Below are positions 26,487 to 34,950 of a DNA stretch of 64,000 nt, one piece after another. The stretch is from Bordetella sp. LUAb4. Its GTDB lineage: Bacteria > Pseudomonadota > Gammaproteobacteria > Burkholderiales > Burkholderiaceae_B. The translations under genes were made by a program, and so were the position numbers. Where the stretch lies: NCBI RefSeq assembly GCF_021325795.1, contig NZ_JAHPZX010000004.1, forward strand, positions 782,232 to 846,231, written 5' to 3'. The notes under the pieces were generated by a model. It worked only from the letters and a program-made list of their open reading frames with translations, was not told the origin of the DNA and made no database searches. Each line of letters begins with the position of its first letter. The stretch's first letter is position 1.

Positions 26487-27338
26487 TCACCACCGCCCAA
26501 ACAGGCCGCGCGGCCGGTACCAGAGAACCAGGATGAAAAGAATGAAGATGCTGACCGTCTTCAGCGCGGGCGCCACGAAATAGCCCGTCATCGCTTCGAT
26601 GATGCCAATCAGGATCCCCGCGATGAAGGCGCCCGGCAGCGAACCGAAGCCGCCCATGCATACCGCCACGAAAGCCAGCAGGCCGAACACCAGGCCCACG
26701 GACGGGAAGACGTAGAAGAACGTCGTCAGCAGCGCGCCAGCCAGTCCCACCGCGGCGCTGCCCAGCATCCAGACCTGCGCGTTGACGCGGTCCGGCGAGA
26801 TGCCCACCAGGGCGGCCACGTCGCGGTCTTCCGCGACGGCCTGCAGGGCATGGCCCCAGCGGGTGCGATAGACCAGCCAGAACAGCGCGATCACCACCAC
26901 CAGCGCCACCAAACCCGTGATGACCTGGGGACGGCCGATGGAGATGCCGAGCAAGCTGACGCTGCCGGACACCAGCGTGTCGGGCAGGCTGCGGTAGTCG
27001 GGGGTGAAGGCGATGAAGGCGACCTGGCGCAGGACGATGCCCAGCCCGAAGGTTGCCAGGATGACCGCCATGGGTGGGCCTTTCTGCAGGCGCTTGATGA
27101 TCAGCGCGTAGGAAAGGAAGCCAACGAAGCCCAGCAGGATGGCGACCAGCGGCGCCGACAAGGTGGGGTCGATATGGCCCAGGGTGAAGAGCCAATAGGC
27201 GGCATACATCGCCAGCATCAGGAATTCGCCGTGGGCGAAGTTGATGACGTCGGTGATACCCCAGATCAGCGCCAGGCCCACGGCGACGGCCGCGTAGATC
27301 AAGCCGTTGAACAGGCCGGCGGTTAATGCTTCGAGCAT
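26487..27338 (-). CDS. livH: Branched-chain amino acid ABC permease LivH-type
   Basis: This 283-residue permease has about eight transmembrane helices, with the family segments GLIYAAVAVGLALIWGITDVINFAHGEFLMLAMY near the start and FVAVCMGGFGSLPGAFIAGILIG late in the chain (EAA-like loop). ATG 27338 has GGGAG seven bases upstream. It follows the binding-protein gene after about 150 bases that contain a GC-rich hairpin. Confidence 0.92.
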   Translation of the reverse strand: MLEALTAGLFNGLIYAAVAVGLALIWGITDVINFAHGEFLMLAMYAAYWLFTLGHIDPTLSAPLVAILLGFVGFLSYALIIKRLQKGPPMAVILATFGLGIVLRQVAFIAFTPDYRSLPDTLVSGSVSLLGISIGRPQVITGLVALVVVIALFWLVYRTRWGHALQAVAEDRDVAALVGISPDRVNAQVWMLGSAAVGLAGALLTTFFYVFPSVGLVFGLLAFVAVCMGGFGSLPGAFIAGILIGIIEAMTGYFVAPALKTVSIFILFILVLWYRPRGLFGRW

Positions 27339-27388
27339 GCGGTACTCCCACGGCGGATGCACGGGGATCCGCCGGCTGTTGCAATGTG

Positions 27389-27428
27389 GGGCGCGGCCAC
27401 CAAGCGCCAGACTCGTTGGCGCGCGCCC
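27389..27428 (-). other. Intercistronic hairpin between binding protein and livH
   Basis: GGGCGCG (27389-27395) pairs with CGCGCCC (27422-27428), with partial inner pairing CCAA/TTGG. Such structures after a binding-protein gene often protect its mRNA and lower downstream expression. Confidence 0.4.
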
Positions 27429-27485
27429 AGGGTTACCCGGCGATCAGTTCCGGGCGCACGCTTTCACGCGCGCAGGTTCTGTCGA

Positions 27486-28751
27486 TCATTTCCAGGCGAA
27501 CGGCAGCGTCGGCAGCGACGCATCGGTACGGTACGCGTCCGGCCACACGGGCACGTAACCAGCGCCCTTCAGTTCCAGGATCAGGCCGGCGCCAAGCTGG
27601 TTCTGGCCCTTCTCGTCGAACTTCACGCCTTCCCAAGGCATGGCGATCTGCGTGGACTTCAGGTCGGTGGCAGCGAGCGCCTTGCGGATGGCTTCCGGAT
27701 CGGTCGAGCCGGCACGGTTGATGGCATCAGCCAGCACCAGCACGCCCTGCATCGAACGGGCGTTATTGCCGTTCAGATCCTTGCCGGTCTTGGCCTTGTA
27801 CATGTCGTTGATCTTCTTCAGACCAGCCTTGGCGGCGGCGACGTCATTGCTCCAGACGTCACGCGTCAGCACGCCCTGCACTTGCGGACCCACTTCCTGC
27901 ACGAAGCGCGAATCGATGAAGCCGGCGTCGTTGGCCAGCAGCACCGGCGGCGCGTACTTGCTTTCACGCATGGTGCGCACGAACAGCATGGCGTCCGAGG
28001 TGTAGCTGGCGAACAGCGCGACGTCGGGCTTGGCGCCGGCCAGCTTCTGCACTTCCGCGGTCACCGACGGCGAACCAGCGGCATAGGCGATGTTGGCGAC
28101 GATTTCGCGGTTGTACTTCTTGGCGAAACGCTCGACGGCCTTGTAGGTGTTGACGCCGAAGTCGGTGTTTTCGTACACGACGGCGATCTTCTTGGTCGGC
28201 ACTTTCTTCACGCCGTCCAGGAACTGCATCATGTTTTCGACGAAGGTATCGTCCGTGGGCGACGTGCGGAAGAACCACTTGTAGCCGCGGTCGGTCAGGT
28301 CCGGGCTGCTCGATTCGCCGTTCAGGTAGGGGATGCCGCTTTGTTCGGCCACGCGGCTGGCGGTCTTGGTGACGGCGGATTGGTAGGCGCCGGTCAGGGC
28401 CACCACTTTTTCCTGCTGGATCAGACGCTGCGCATCGGCCAGGCCCACTTCGGGCTTGCCTTGCGAATCACCGAACACCACTTCGATCTTGGCGCCGTTC
28501 AGCTTCGGCAGACCCGCGCCGGCGGCCAGGGGCAAGCCTTCCAGTTCCGGATGGGGGTTATTGATGATGTCTACAGCCAGTTCGATGGCGGCCTTGATTT
28601 CCGCGCCGGTGGACGCCAATGCGCCGCTCAGCGGATAGATCGCGCCGATGCGAACGGTTTTTTCCTGCGCGGCGGCCGGTTGGGCTAAGGCGCCCCCGCT
28701 TAGCGTCAGCGCCAAGCATGCCGCGACGCCGGCTATCAGCTTCATCTTCAT
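27486..28751 (-). CDS. Amino-acid ABC transporter substrate-binding protein (LivK-like)
   Basis: This 421-residue periplasmic binding protein has a signal peptide MKMKLIAGVAACLALTLSGG, cut near ALAQ. The mature part has the type I fold seen in KTVRIGAIYPLSGALASTG, VVALTGAYQSAVTKTASRVAEQSGIPYLNG, and IAVVYENTDFGVNTYKAVERFAKKY. The ligand is not predictable from sequence alone. AGGAG precedes the start. First gene of the Liv-type operon, it faces a LysR gene and a DUF1445 gene upstream on the same strand. Confidence 0.9.
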   Translation of the reverse strand: MKMKLIAGVAACLALTLSGGALAQPAAAQEKTVRIGAIYPLSGALASTGAEIKAAIELAVDIINNPHPELEGLPLAAGAGLPKLNGAKIEVVFGDSQGKPEVGLADAQRLIQQEKVVALTGAYQSAVTKTASRVAEQSGIPYLNGESSSPDLTDRGYKWFFRTSPTDDTFVENMMQFLDGVKKVPTKKIAVVYENTDFGVNTYKAVERFAKKYNREIVANIAYAAGSPSVTAEVQKLAGAKPDVALFASYTSDAMLFVRTMRESKYAPPVLLANDAGFIDSRFVQEVGPQVQGVLTRDVWSNDVAAAKAGLKKINDMYKAKTGKDLNGNNARSMQGVLVLADAINRAGSTDPEAIRKALAATDLKSTQIAMPWEGVKFDEKGQNQLGAGLILELKGAGYVPVWPDAYRTDASLPTLPFAWK

Positions 28752-29108
28752 TTACCTTGCTCCTGGGAAAACTTTAAGAACTGGGAGGACTTACTAAAAA
28801 AGTTACGAGACCTTGCATTGCGCGCACTAACTTACTCGTACCTGAGTCGAAATTGCGACGGTAGAAACCCTGATCAAGCTGTTGTTGTGGCGAAAGCGGT
28901 TGGACTGCGGCACAGGCGGCGCTGCGTATCGGGAACATGGTGGGCGCGGTCTTGGGATGCCGGAATCACTGCTTCGGCAGTGCGTGGCATCGAGATCACA
29001 TCGCATCGCATCGACACCCACGTCGCATCGCACCGGCATCGAAAACTTACGCACAACCGGCTGTGAATACCACGCCCGCGCTACACCCTTCGCGCTTCGC
29101 CTTTCGCC
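28752..29108. other. Promoter region with CATCG micro-repeats
   Basis: No gene is seen. Around 28986-29041 runs of (A)TCGCATCG recur. The start-proximal part must hold the promoter of the binding-protein gene. Confidence 0.4.
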
Positions 29109-29918
29109 TTAAAACGCCGCGACGCGACTGTTGATCAGATCCGTGACCAGCATATGGCCCGGCGCATGCGTGATGCAGAACTCCGGCTTGACCGCGGCGA
29201 CCACCGACTGCGGCGTCACGCCGCAAGCCCAGAACACGGGCACTTCACCGGCGCGGATCTCGACCGCATCGCCATAGTCGGGAAGACCGATGTCCTGGAT
29301 ACCAATCGCGGCGGGATCGCCGAAGTGCACGGGAGCGCCATGCACCGACGGAAAGCGCGAAGTGACCTGGATGGCGCGGATGGCGTCGGCGGGCTTGAGC
29401 GGACGCATCGACACCACCAGCGGGCCATGGAAACGTCCGGCCGCTTGCGTCGGAATATTGGTCCGGTACATCGGCACGTTGCACCCCTGCTCGATATGGC
29501 GCACCGGCAGGCCGTTGTCCAGCATCGCTTCCTCGAAGGAGAAGGAGCAGCCGATCAGGAAGGACACCAGATCATCACGCCACACACTGCGCACATCCAG
29601 CGGCTCGTCGATCAGCACGCCGTCTTTCCACACGCGATAGCGCGGGATGTCGCTGCGGATGTCGATGTCGAGGCCCAGTTCCGGCAGGCTGGGATCGCCC
29701 GGTTCCGATACGGCAAGAATGGGGCAAGGCTTGGGATTGCGCAGGCAGAAGCGCAGGAATTCGTCGGCCATCGCTTTGGGCAGGATGGCCAGATTGGCTT
29801 GCACGTAGCCAGGCGCGACGTTCGCGGTGGGGCCGGTGGCCACGCCATTGCGAGCGTCCAGGCGAGCCTGGTATGACGCAGTATGGGTGGCGTTGCTGAC
29901 CGAAACTGGCGACGACAT
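29109..29918 (-). CDS. DUF1445 putative hydro-lyase / D-glutamate cyclase-like
   Basis: This 269-residue protein of the YcsI/DUF1445 family shows [42 protein letters not shown], the conserved [14 protein letters not shown] with its Cys, and a C-terminal [14 protein letters not shown] ... [13 protein letters not shown]. The mammalian homologue is D-glutamate cyclase (D-glutamate to 5-oxo-D-proline); bacterial members are annotated hydro-lyases without proven substrate. ATG 29918 has GGGGAG upstream; the frame to 30023 lacks one. It sits between LysR and the Liv-type transporter and near gdhA, which supports a role in an amino-acid or oxoproline pathway. Confidence 0.85.
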   Translation of the reverse strand: MSSPVSVSNATHTASYQARLDARNGVATGPTANVAPGYVQANLAILPKAMADEFLRFCLRNPKPCPILAVSEPGDPSLPELGLDIDIRSDIPRYRVWKDGVLIDEPLDVRSVWRDDLVSFLIGCSFSFEEAMLDNGLPVRHIEQGCNVPMYRTNIPTQAAGRFHGPLVVSMRPLKPADAIRAIQVTSRFPSVHGAPVHFGDPAAIGIQDIGLPDYGDAVEIRAGEVPVFWACGVTPQSVVAAVKPEFCITHAPGHMLVTDLINSRVAAF

Positions 29919-30071
29919 GAAGTGCTCCCCTTGAGCTTGATTGAGCCTGATTTTGCGCTTGATCGAATCTGAGCTGATCCTATGCGGATTCCGAAGCCAG
30001 AACGATTCTTTTCGATGCGTCATTGCATCGCATCAGGCACAAGGGTGTCCAATCACATGTTGCGATGAAAG

Positions 30072-30136
30072 GTGATAAGAATTACTTATCACACTGATAA
30101 ATAAAATATAGGGTTAGTACTGATCGGGTTAGTACT
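30072..30136 (-). promoter_or_regulatory. LysR-type box and direct repeat before DUF1445 gene
   Basis: A perfect inverted repeat GTGATAAG-AATTA-CTTATCAC (30072-30092) fits the T-N11-A LysR pattern. Beside it GGGTTAGTACT occurs twice (30111-30121, 30126-30136), 15 bases apart. Confidence 0.55.
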
Positions 30137-30299
30137 AGGCTTGATCCGCGCTCGTCAGGTTTCCTTTTGAGCACCTGCTTTTCAGCGCCGCTTTTCCGCG
30201 CGTCTCCGTCTGCGACCCTCCACGGATCTTGCCCACGACTGTGTGAAGGGCCGTCGCCCACGACCCTTGCCCATGGACCTGTTTCACGACGATTCGCCC

Positions 30300-31280
30300 C
30301 TACTCCGTCTCAACGCTATCCGACACGTCCGGCGTCGCCCCGTCCGGCGTCGCCCCGTCCGGCGCGACCGTGGCTCCCGGGATACCCGCCCCCGCCTGAT
30401 CGCGGGCGATGTACTGTGCGGCCTGGGCGATGGTACGGGCCACGTGGCTGTCCGGGCCCTGCATCCAACTGGCGGTGAAACTCAAGGGCGGCAATGCAGG
30501 TGCACGGACGTTGAGCACGCGCAGCTCGCCGCGGGTCAACTCGCGATCCAGGAAAACGGGCGCAATGGCGGCCGTGCCGATGCCGTCCATCGCCATGCGC
30601 ACGATCACGCTCAACGCGGAACTGCCATACATGCGGGGCGTTTCCACGCCGGCCTCGACCAGCATGCGGCGCACAGTGCGATGCGGTTCGGTGTTGGACG
30701 AATAGGTCAGCACGGGCCACTGACCCAGGCGCTTCAGCGGTATCGGCTCGCGTCCCAGCTTCAGGCGCGGGCTGGCGAGCCAGGCCAGCGGATAGCGGCA
30801 CAGATGGATGTTTTCCACGCGCGGTTCATCCACGGGTCCCAACAGGAAAGCCAGATCGATCTGATGGGAAGTCAGCAGGCCCTTGAGCGCGGGCGTGGTG
30901 TCGACCTGGATCTCCACCGCCAGCGCGGGGTAGGCCTCGTGCATGTATTCCATCAAGCGCGACAACCAGGTATGCACGATGGTCTCGGCCACACCCAGGC
31001 GCAGGGTACCGCTCATGACGTTCTGCGCGCGGGCGGCCTGCTGCATATCGGTGCGCATCTGCAGCATGCGTTCGGCGTGCGACAGCAGTTCGTGCCCCTT
31101 GGCCGTGAGCTTGATTCCGCGCGCGTCGCGCTCGAACAAGCGCACGCCCAGGCCGGACTCCAGCGACGCGATACGTTGCGAGATCGCCGGCTGGGTGGCA
31201 TTGAGCTTTTCCGCGGCGGCGCGGAAGCCGCCCAGGCGGGCAACCCAGAAGAAGGTCTCGATATTGCGCAGATCGATCAT
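30300..31280 (-). CDS. LysR-family regulator of the amino-acid block
   Basis: This 326-residue protein has an N-terminal winged helix FFWVARLGGFRAAAEKLNATQPAISQRIASLESGLGVRLFER and a periplasmic-binding-like effector domain (DLAFLLGPV, PVLTYSS). The C-terminus carries a low-complexity PDGATPDGATPD tail encoded by a 15-bp tandem repeat at 30331-30360, absent from typical LysR proteins. The nearest downstream genes are the DUF1445 and Liv-type operon, its probable targets, with a LysR-like box before DUF1445. Confidence 0.87.
   Translation of the reverse strand: MIDLRNIETFFWVARLGGFRAAAEKLNATQPAISQRIASLESGLGVRLFERDARGIKLTAKGHELLSHAERMLQMRTDMQQAARAQNVMSGTLRLGVAETIVHTWLSRLMEYMHEAYPALAVEIQVDTTPALKGLLTSHQIDLAFLLGPVDEPRVENIHLCRYPLAWLASPRLKLGREPIPLKRLGQWPVLTYSSNTEPHRTVRRMLVEAGVETPRMYGSSALSVIVRMAMDGIGTAAIAPVFLDRELTRGELRVLNVRAPALPPLSFTASWMQGPDSHVARTIAQAAQYIARDQAGAGIPGATVAPDGATPDGATPDVSDSVETE
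30331..30360. repeat. 15-bp tandem repeat in LysR tail
   Basis: GGCGTCGCCCCGTCC occurs twice exactly, with a degenerate third unit. It is in frame and yields the PDGAT repeats. Confidence 0.8.
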
Positions 31281-31375
31281 GCGGGGGACGGCTCTTGCGG
31301 GCGATCAGGCGGGCTGATCGAGGAGGAGATTCACGGGAAAGCACTGCGGAGTGAGCGTATCATGACGCCCGAAAA

Positions 31376-31535
31376 GAGCTATGACCCAGAACTGAGACCC
31401 TGAGCTACGACCTTGAGCTACGCCCCAGAGCCGTGACCGGATCTACGCCCCAGACGACATGCCCCGGGCGCTGAGCTGTAGCCATAGCCCCAAAGCTACG
31501 ACCAGAGCCACGACTACAAGCCATGACCCAGAGGA
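31376..31535. repeat. Degenerate short repeats before the EamA gene
   Basis: The segments GAGCTACGACC, GAGCTACGCCCC, GATCTACGCCCC and AAGCTACGACC recur at irregular 12-30 base spacing. No coding role is seen. Confidence 0.5.
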
Positions 31536-31543
31536 GACACACC

Positions 31544-32521
31544 ATGACGCGGGCTCAGGCCATCGCGCGGAACGCTGACGCCGCGCCGCCTCGTGTCAGG
31601 CCTACGACGACGGTTACGCCAAGCCCCTTCGTGGGCATCGTGCTGCTGTTGCTGTCCATGTGCTTCCTGTCCACCTTGGACGCGACCGGCAAATGGGTGA
31701 TGGCGGGTGGCGTGTCCCTGCTGATTCTGTGCTGGGTGCGCTATGCCGCGCATCTGCTGCTGGCCCTGGTGTTGATCGTGCCCCTGCGCGGCTGGGGCAT
31801 TCTGCGCAGCCGCAGGCCGCGTGAACAGGTCTTGCGCGGCACGGCCATGCTGTGCGCCACGCTGATGTTTTTCACCACCCTGCATTTCTTGCCGCAAGCC
31901 GAAGCCACTGCCATCAACTTCCTGGCGCCGCTGATCGTGCTGGCGTCGGCACCGTGGGTGTTGGGCGAAGCGCCCCGCCTGTCGCGCTGGATCGCCGCGG
32001 CCATCGCCTTCGGCGGCGTGGTGGTCATCATCCGCCCGGGCGGCGGCCTGGACACCACCGGTGTGATCTGCGGCCTGCTGGGCGCCTGCTGTTTCGCCGC
32101 GCAATACATCGCCACGCGGCGGGTGGCCGGCGACGATCCCTTGACGTCGGTGATCTGGAGCGGCGGCATGGGTGCCATCGCGCTTACCTTGGCCCTGCCC
32201 TTCGCCCTGCCTGCCGCGCTGCCGGTGCTGCATGCCTTGGACATGAAGCACTGGCTGGTCTTGCTCTCTACCGGTTTCACCGGCTGTGTGGGGCATTTGC
32301 TGCAGATCGGCGCCTACCGCAACGCGTCCGCGTCCACCCTGGCGCCCTTCGCCTATCTGCAGATCGTCACATCCACCACCACGGGCTGGCTGATCTGGGG
32401 CCACTTCCCCGACGCCATCACCTGGCTGGGCATCGCCATCATCTGCTCAAGCGGCATCGGCATCGCCTTGCTCGAATGGCACGGCACCCGCCGCCCTGCC
32501 GCACGCACGAGCAGACCCTAG
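31544..32521 (+). CDS. EamA/DMT-family transporter
   Basis: This 325-residue inner membrane protein has ten predicted helices in two EamA repeats, starting GIVLLLLSMCFLSTLDATGKWV and ending ITWLGIAIICSSGIGIALLEW. This is typical of drug/metabolite exporters of the RhaT/YdcZ type, often amino-acid or metabolite exporters. GAGGAG lies seven bases before the ATG at 31544, so the frame's earlier ATG at 31523 is not used. It is divergent from the LysR gene, which could also control it. Confidence 0.88.
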   Translation: MTRAQAIARNADAAPPRVRPTTTVTPSPFVGIVLLLLSMCFLSTLDATGKWVMAGGVSLLILCWVRYAAHLLLALVLIVPLRGWGILRSRRPREQVLRGTAMLCATLMFFTTLHFLPQAEATAINFLAPLIVLASAPWVLGEAPRLSRWIAAAIAFGGVVVIIRPGGGLDTTGVICGLLGACCFAAQYIATRRVAGDDPLTSVIWSGGMGAIALTLALPFALPAALPVLHALDMKHWLVLLSTGFTGCVGHLLQIGAYRNASASTLAPFAYLQIVTSTTTGWLIWGHFPDAITWLGIAIICSSGIGIALLEWHGTRRPAARTSRP

Positions 32522-32874
32522 AACGCCATTTCCAACGAAATTCCGCCGTAATTCGCACGGGGCGCCAACTGTCGACCGGGACCCTGCTCGAAATGGATCA
32601 GGCCATACTGCTCCAAGGTACGCAGCGTCCGTGACAAATTGGACTTAGCCCTGCCGCTCTTCAGCGCCAGCTCGTTGAGAGATTGGGGTTCCGTAGCCGC
32701 AATTAGCGCAAGCAGAGCACGATTCTTGTCAGACAAGACCTGAGCCAAGCTATCGATGGACTGAAACCAGATCTTTGGTTCGCCTGGTTTAGGCACATAC
32801 TCACCACGCGCAATGGCAAGCGTTCGGGCCTTGTACTGCTCCAACGAGGCGATACCGACTTTAAGCATCTTCAT
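32518..32874 (-). CDS. tumA: TumA-type helix-turn-helix antitoxin
   Basis: This 118-residue DNA-binding protein has a conserved N-terminal block ASLEQYKARTLAIARGEY ... EPKIWFQSIDSLAQVLSDKNRALL and a winged helix SLNELALKSGRAKSNLSRTLRTLEQYGLI. It overlaps the stop of the toxin-like gene by one base (TGATG). The pair matches the TumE/TumA-type toxin-antitoxin layout, with this protein as antitoxin and autoregulator. Gene symbol by family resemblance. Confidence 0.78.
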   Translation of the reverse strand: MKMLKVGIASLEQYKARTLAIARGEYVPKPGEPKIWFQSIDSLAQVLSDKNRALLALIAATEPQSLNELALKSGRAKSNLSRTLRTLEQYGLIHFEQGPGRQLAPRANYGGISLEMAF

Positions 32875-33239
32875 CAGGGACTCCTCTCTTGCACTATCAA
32901 CTCAACTTCTCGCCAGAAGTCACTCAGCAGCGCAAAAGCATCCGTGTAGGAATAAAAGCGCACACGCTCGCCCTCATGCTTGTGGTCGTACTCGACCCTC
33001 GTCTTCGCGCCCGGTCCCGTACCCACTTTTACAGCATGTGCGTTGTCGAAGCCTAGGACCCGCTGCCCCGCTTCGTCATGCAACGTAAGCGAATACTTGA
33101 CGCCATGGGGACGCTGAGCACAAGCGGCCACGAGTTTTACCTCGAATTTGACCCAGAGCTTGCCAGCACCATCGGCGACAAATGACTCGCCATCGAGCAG
33201 AAGCAAAGTATCCAGCCCTAGAGGCTTGTTGCTGCCCAT
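32874..33239 (-). CDS. tumE: TumE/DUF6516-family toxin
   Basis: This 121-residue protein of the TumE (DUF6516) family shows a compact basic and aromatic core: LWVKFEVKLVAACAQRPHGVKYSLTLHDEAG, RVEYDHKHEGERVRFYSYTDAFALLSDFWREVE. The toxin is read first, which is unusual for classical modules but normal for this family. Target and activity are not shown by sequence. Two similar palindromes lie directly upstream. Confidence 0.78.
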   Translation of the reverse strand: MGSNKPLGLDTLLLLDGESFVADGAGKLWVKFEVKLVAACAQRPHGVKYSLTLHDEAGQRVLGFDNAHAVKVGTGPGAKTRVEYDHKHEGERVRFYSYTDAFALLSDFWREVELIVQERSP

Positions 33240-33244
33240 TTATA

Positions 33245-33261
33245 TTATCACCCGCTGATAA
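33245..33261 (-). promoter_or_regulatory. tumEA operator copy 1
   Basis: The perfect inverted repeat TTATCA-CCCGC-TGATAA lies six bases before the tumE start. Confidence 0.65.
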
Positions 33262-33288
33262 CAACATCAAGATCAGTGCTCTTGAGTG

Positions 33289-33305
33289 CTATCAGCGGTC
33301 GATAA
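33289..33305 (-). promoter_or_regulatory. tumEA operator copy 2
   Basis: CTATCAGCGGTCGATAA matches the reverse complement of copy 1 at 14 of 17 positions, 44 bases further upstream. Confidence 0.55.
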
Positions 33306-33414
33306 CGTTCCTTGGCTACGGAGCGAAGCGGGGATTGTGCATTTGCAACGCCCCCGCCGCTCAGCCGCGGTTGCGCGTTGACCGCGAAGTGCCATTTACA
33401 GGGAATCCGACGTT

Positions 33415-34092
33415 TTAGTTCGAATTGACGACTCGTCCCGCGGCCAGGACCAACTGGCGTTCGCAGCGCGATGCCAGGGCGGCATCATGGGTGACCAGGA
33501 CCAGCGTGGCGCCTTGCTCGCGTTGCAGGGCGAACATCAGGTCGATGACGCGGTCGCCGGTGGCGGCGTCCAGGCTGCCCGTGGGTTCGTCGGCGAACAG
33601 CAGCGTCGGCTTGACCACGAAGGCGCGGGCCAGCGACACGCGTTGCTGCTCGCCACCCGACAAGGTGCGTGGATAATGATGCAGCCGCTGGCCCAAGCCG
33701 ACGCGCTCCAGCATTGCTTCGGCCGCCTCACGCGCCGGCTGGCCCGCCAGCTCCAGCGGCAACATGACATTTTCAAGCGCTGTCAGATTGGGCAGCAGTT
33801 GGAACGACTGGAACACGAAACCGACATGGCTGGCGCGCAGCCGGGCGCGGCCGTCCTCGTCCAGGCCGAACAGATCGTGGCCCGCCAGATGCACGCTGCC
33901 CGCCGAGGGAACATCCAGCCCCGCCAGCAGTCCCAATAAGGTCGACTTGCCGGAGCCCGAACTGCCCGTGATGGCCAGGGCCTCGCCAGCGCGCACCGTA
34001 AAAGCGATATCCTCCAGGATGGCCAATTGGCCTCCCGCGTCGGCAACGTGCTTGCCCAGATCCTTGACCTCTATCGAGTTGCCTGTGTCCAT
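33415..34092 (-). CDS. ybbA: YbbA-type ABC ATPase
   Basis: This 225-residue LolD/MacB-type ATPase has Walker A TGSSGSGKSTLLG, Q-loop FVFQSFQLLPNLTALENVMLPLEL, signature LSGGEQQRVSLARAF, and Walker B LLFADEPTGSLD. In many proteobacteria ybbA precedes the permease ybbP; here the next gene is a toxin-antitoxin unit and no permease is seen. It is divergent from tesA, sharing one CATG for both start codons, an arrangement conserved with the classical ybbA-tesA pair. Confidence 0.9.
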   Translation of the reverse strand: MDTGNSIEVKDLGKHVADAGGQLAILEDIAFTVRAGEALAITGSSGSGKSTLLGLLAGLDVPSAGSVHLAGHDLFGLDEDGRARLRASHVGFVFQSFQLLPNLTALENVMLPLELAGQPAREAAEAMLERVGLGQRLHHYPRTLSGGEQQRVSLARAFVVKPTLLFADEPTGSLDAATGDRVIDLMFALQREQGATLVLVTHDAALASRCERQLVLAAGRVVNSN

Positions 34093-34771
34093 GCGCCTGT
34101 TTTTCCGTTCCTTGTATTGCCGTTTCGGGCTGGCGGTCGCCGCCACAGCCCTGCTGATCGCCCCCGCCTTCGCCCAGGCCCCAGCGGATCAGACCGCACC
34201 CGCCGCGCCAGGTTCCGCCGCAACGCGCATCATACTGGTCCTGGGTGACAGCCTTTCCGCCGAATATGGCGTAGAGCGTGGCAGCGGCTGGGTACCGCTG
34301 CTGCAAAAACGCCTGGATGAAAAGAAACTGGACTACAAGGTGGTCAACGCCAGCATCAGCGGCGACACCACCAGCGGCGGCGTCACGCGCCTGCCGCCCT
34401 TGCTGGCCCAGCATCATCCCGCCATCGTCATCATCGAACTCGGCTCGAACGACGCCCTGCGTGGCCTGCAATTGAACATGACCGAGAAAAACCTGCGCAC
34501 CCTGACGCAGAAGGCCAAGGACGCCGGCGCCAAGGTCGTCCTGGTGGGCATGCAGATCCCGCCCAATTATGGCCGCGACTACACCACCCGCTTCGCCGCC
34601 CTCTTCCCCACCATCGCCAAGGAAAGCCAGTCCACCCTGGTGCCCTTCCTGTTCGAAGGTATCGCCACCAACCGTGAGTTATTCCAGGCCGACGGCATGC
34701 ACCCCAACGAAGCGGGCCAACCGCATCTTCTGGACAATGTCTGGCCAGTACTGGAACCGTTGTTGAAATAG
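34091..34771 (+). CDS. tesA: Multifunctional acyl-CoA thioesterase / lysophospholipase TesA
   Basis: This 226-residue periplasmic SGNH hydrolase has a signal peptide (MRLFFRSLY ... APAFA), block I GDSLSAEYG with catalytic Ser, NASISGDTTSGG, block III ELGSNDALRG, and block V DGMHPNEAGQ with Asp/His. The family hydrolyses thioesters, lysophospholipids and small esters. Its start codon overlaps the divergent ybbA start by two bases, and no Shine-Dalgarno is visible, so initiation is probably weak or leaderless. Confidence 0.92.
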   Translation: MRLFFRSLYCRFGLAVAATALLIAPAFAQAPADQTAPAAPGSAATRIILVLGDSLSAEYGVERGSGWVPLLQKRLDEKKLDYKVVNASISGDTTSGGVTRLPPLLAQHHPAIVIIELGSNDALRGLQLNMTEKNLRTLTQKAKDAGAKVVLVGMQIPPNYGRDYTTRFAALFPTIAKESQSTLVPFLFEGIATNRELFQADGMHPNEAGQPHLLDNVWPVLEPLLK

Positions 34772-34815
34772 ATGCGCTCTGCTGCAGAACACAGGAGGGT
34801 GCGCCACCCTGTGAT

Positions 34816-34857
34816 CGGACAGCGCAATACGGACAGCGCAATACGGACAATGCAATA
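34816..34857. repeat. 14-bp tandem repeat, three copies
   Basis: CGGACAGCGCAATA occurs twice exactly and once as CGGACAATGCAATA, between tesA and ppiD. Confidence 0.8.
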
Positions 34858-34882
34858 AAAAACCCGGTGCAAGCCGGGTTCC
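34855..34882 (-). terminator. Terminator of ppiD
   Basis: The stem AACCCGG/CCGGGTT, read on the minus strand, ends in GGTTTTTT about 70 bases after the ppiD stop. It could also act on tesA. Confidence 0.75.
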
Positions 34883-34950
34883 TTGTTTCCAGGCGCTCGT
34901 GAAACAAACGGGCACCTGGAGGACGGGGCGGCGGTACTCCCGCCGGCGCA

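Noticed and set aside
28986..29041. CATCG-rich stretch as a possible CRISPR-like or satellite array
   Set aside because: Units are short, irregular and lack spacers of constant length.
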